Assembly (NCBI GenBank): GCA_003567055.1
Contig: PXAW01000312.1
Location: 1 to 6,051, forward strand
From: Hyphomicrobiales bacterium
GTDB lineage: Bacteria > Pseudomonadota > Alphaproteobacteria > Rhizobiales > Beijerinckiaceae
Reading direction: 5' to 3'
Length of the DNA stretch: 6,051 nt
Made by a program: the position numbers and the translations under genes. Position 1 is the first letter of the stretch, and each line of letters opens with the position of its first letter. Shown one piece after another: positions 5,801 through 6,051 of the stretch. Under the pieces are notes generated by a model that worked only from the letters and a program-made list of their open reading frames with translations, ran no database searches and had not been told where the DNA came from.

Positions 5801-6051
5801 TCAGAGACGAAAATCCTCGCCGAGATAGAGCTTGCGCACATCCGGATTCGCGACGATCTCCTGCGGCGTGCCCTCGGTGAGGACGCGGCCGGAATGGATG
5901 ATATAGGCCCGGTCGATCAGGCCGAGCGTCTCGCGCACATTGTGATCGGTGATCAGCACGCCGATCCCGCGCCGGGTGAGGTGGCGCACCAGGTTCTGGA
6001 TGTCGCCGACGGCAATCGGATCGATGCCTGCAAAAGGCTCGTCGAGCAGCA
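5801..6051 (-). CDS. lptB: LPS export ABC transporter ATP-binding protein LptB (partial, C-terminal part)
   Basis: LptB is the cytoplasmic ATPase of LptB2FGC, which extracts lipopolysaccharide from the inner membrane and pushes it along the LptA bridge to the outer membrane. The minus-strand frame is open to the window edge, so 82 C-terminal residues are visible and Walker A and the signature motif are missing. The visible part begins at Walker [15 protein letters not shown] (residues 1-14, catalytic Glu at 4, D-loop at 7-11), followed by [13 protein letters not shown] containing the switch His, then [15 protein letters not shown] and the C-terminal YLGEDFRL, near-identical to the end of E. 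coli LptB. Similar branched-chain amino acid ATPases (LivG/LivF) lack this DHNVRETL and GEDFRL combination. An apparent start at 5989 is an internal GTG codon (Val), not the gene start. Its stop faces the DUF6916-like gene, with no terminator visible in the gap. Confidence 0.95.
   Translation of the reverse strand, partial: LLDEPFAGIDPIAVGDIQNLVRHLTRRGIGVLITDHNVRETLGLIDRAYIIHSGRVLTEGTPQEIVANPDVRKLYLGEDFRL

Noticed and set aside
5400..5828. Plus-strand 142-codon frame overlapping the DUF6916-like gene
   Set aside because: It shares the region in a different frame, has Arg/Ala/Pro/His-rich low-complexity sequence, and runs into the 3' end of lptB; the 105-codon frame has coherent family-like motifs instead.

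Overview
The window is a GC-rich stretch (my visual estimate is the low-to-mid 60s per cent GC) from a Gram-negative bacterium, most likely an alphaproteobacterium of the Rhizobiales/Hyphomicrobiales type. Two things point there: an aapJQMP-type general L-amino-acid ABC transporter in its classic gene order, and a convergent lptB, which implies a lipopolysaccharide-bearing outer membrane. Genus cannot be fixed from the sequence alone.

Layout. Positions 1-645 hold the C-terminal part of the periplasmic amino-acid-binding protein AapJ (5' end outside the window). An 81-bp gap with a strong GC-rich hairpin separates it from three tightly packed genes: permease AapQ (727-1923), permease AapM (1927-3288, 3 bp after aapQ) and ATPase AapP (3300-4085, GTG start, 11 bp after aapM). 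Together they make a complete polar-amino-acid importer: AapJ binds substrate in the periplasm, AapQ/AapM form the membrane channel, and AapP powers transport. An 88-bp spacer with an 18-bp tandem repeat and possible alternative hairpins then leads to a fold-type I PLP enzyme of the cysteine-desulfurase-like (VC1184-type) family (4174-5388), plausibly co-transcribed and acting on an imported amino acid. A small hairpin follows its stop codon. Next is a 105-aa protein resembling DUF6916 (5470-5787). It converges, with only 13 bp between stop codons, on the minus-strand 3' end of lptB (5801-6051, 5' end outside the window).

Most of the window is a well-known system. The points worth a second look are an apparent extra segment of roughly 60-70 residues in AapM, the replacement of canonical cysteine-desulfurase residues in the PLP enzyme, the repeat/hairpin leader in front of that enzyme, the orphan DUF6916-like gene, and the absence of rpoN directly downstream of lptB. 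I found no mobile element, CRISPR array, tRNA or rRNA, and nothing that looks like a new multi-gene system. No gene-free stretch exceeds 300 bp; the largest is the 88 bp between aapP and the PLP-enzyme gene.
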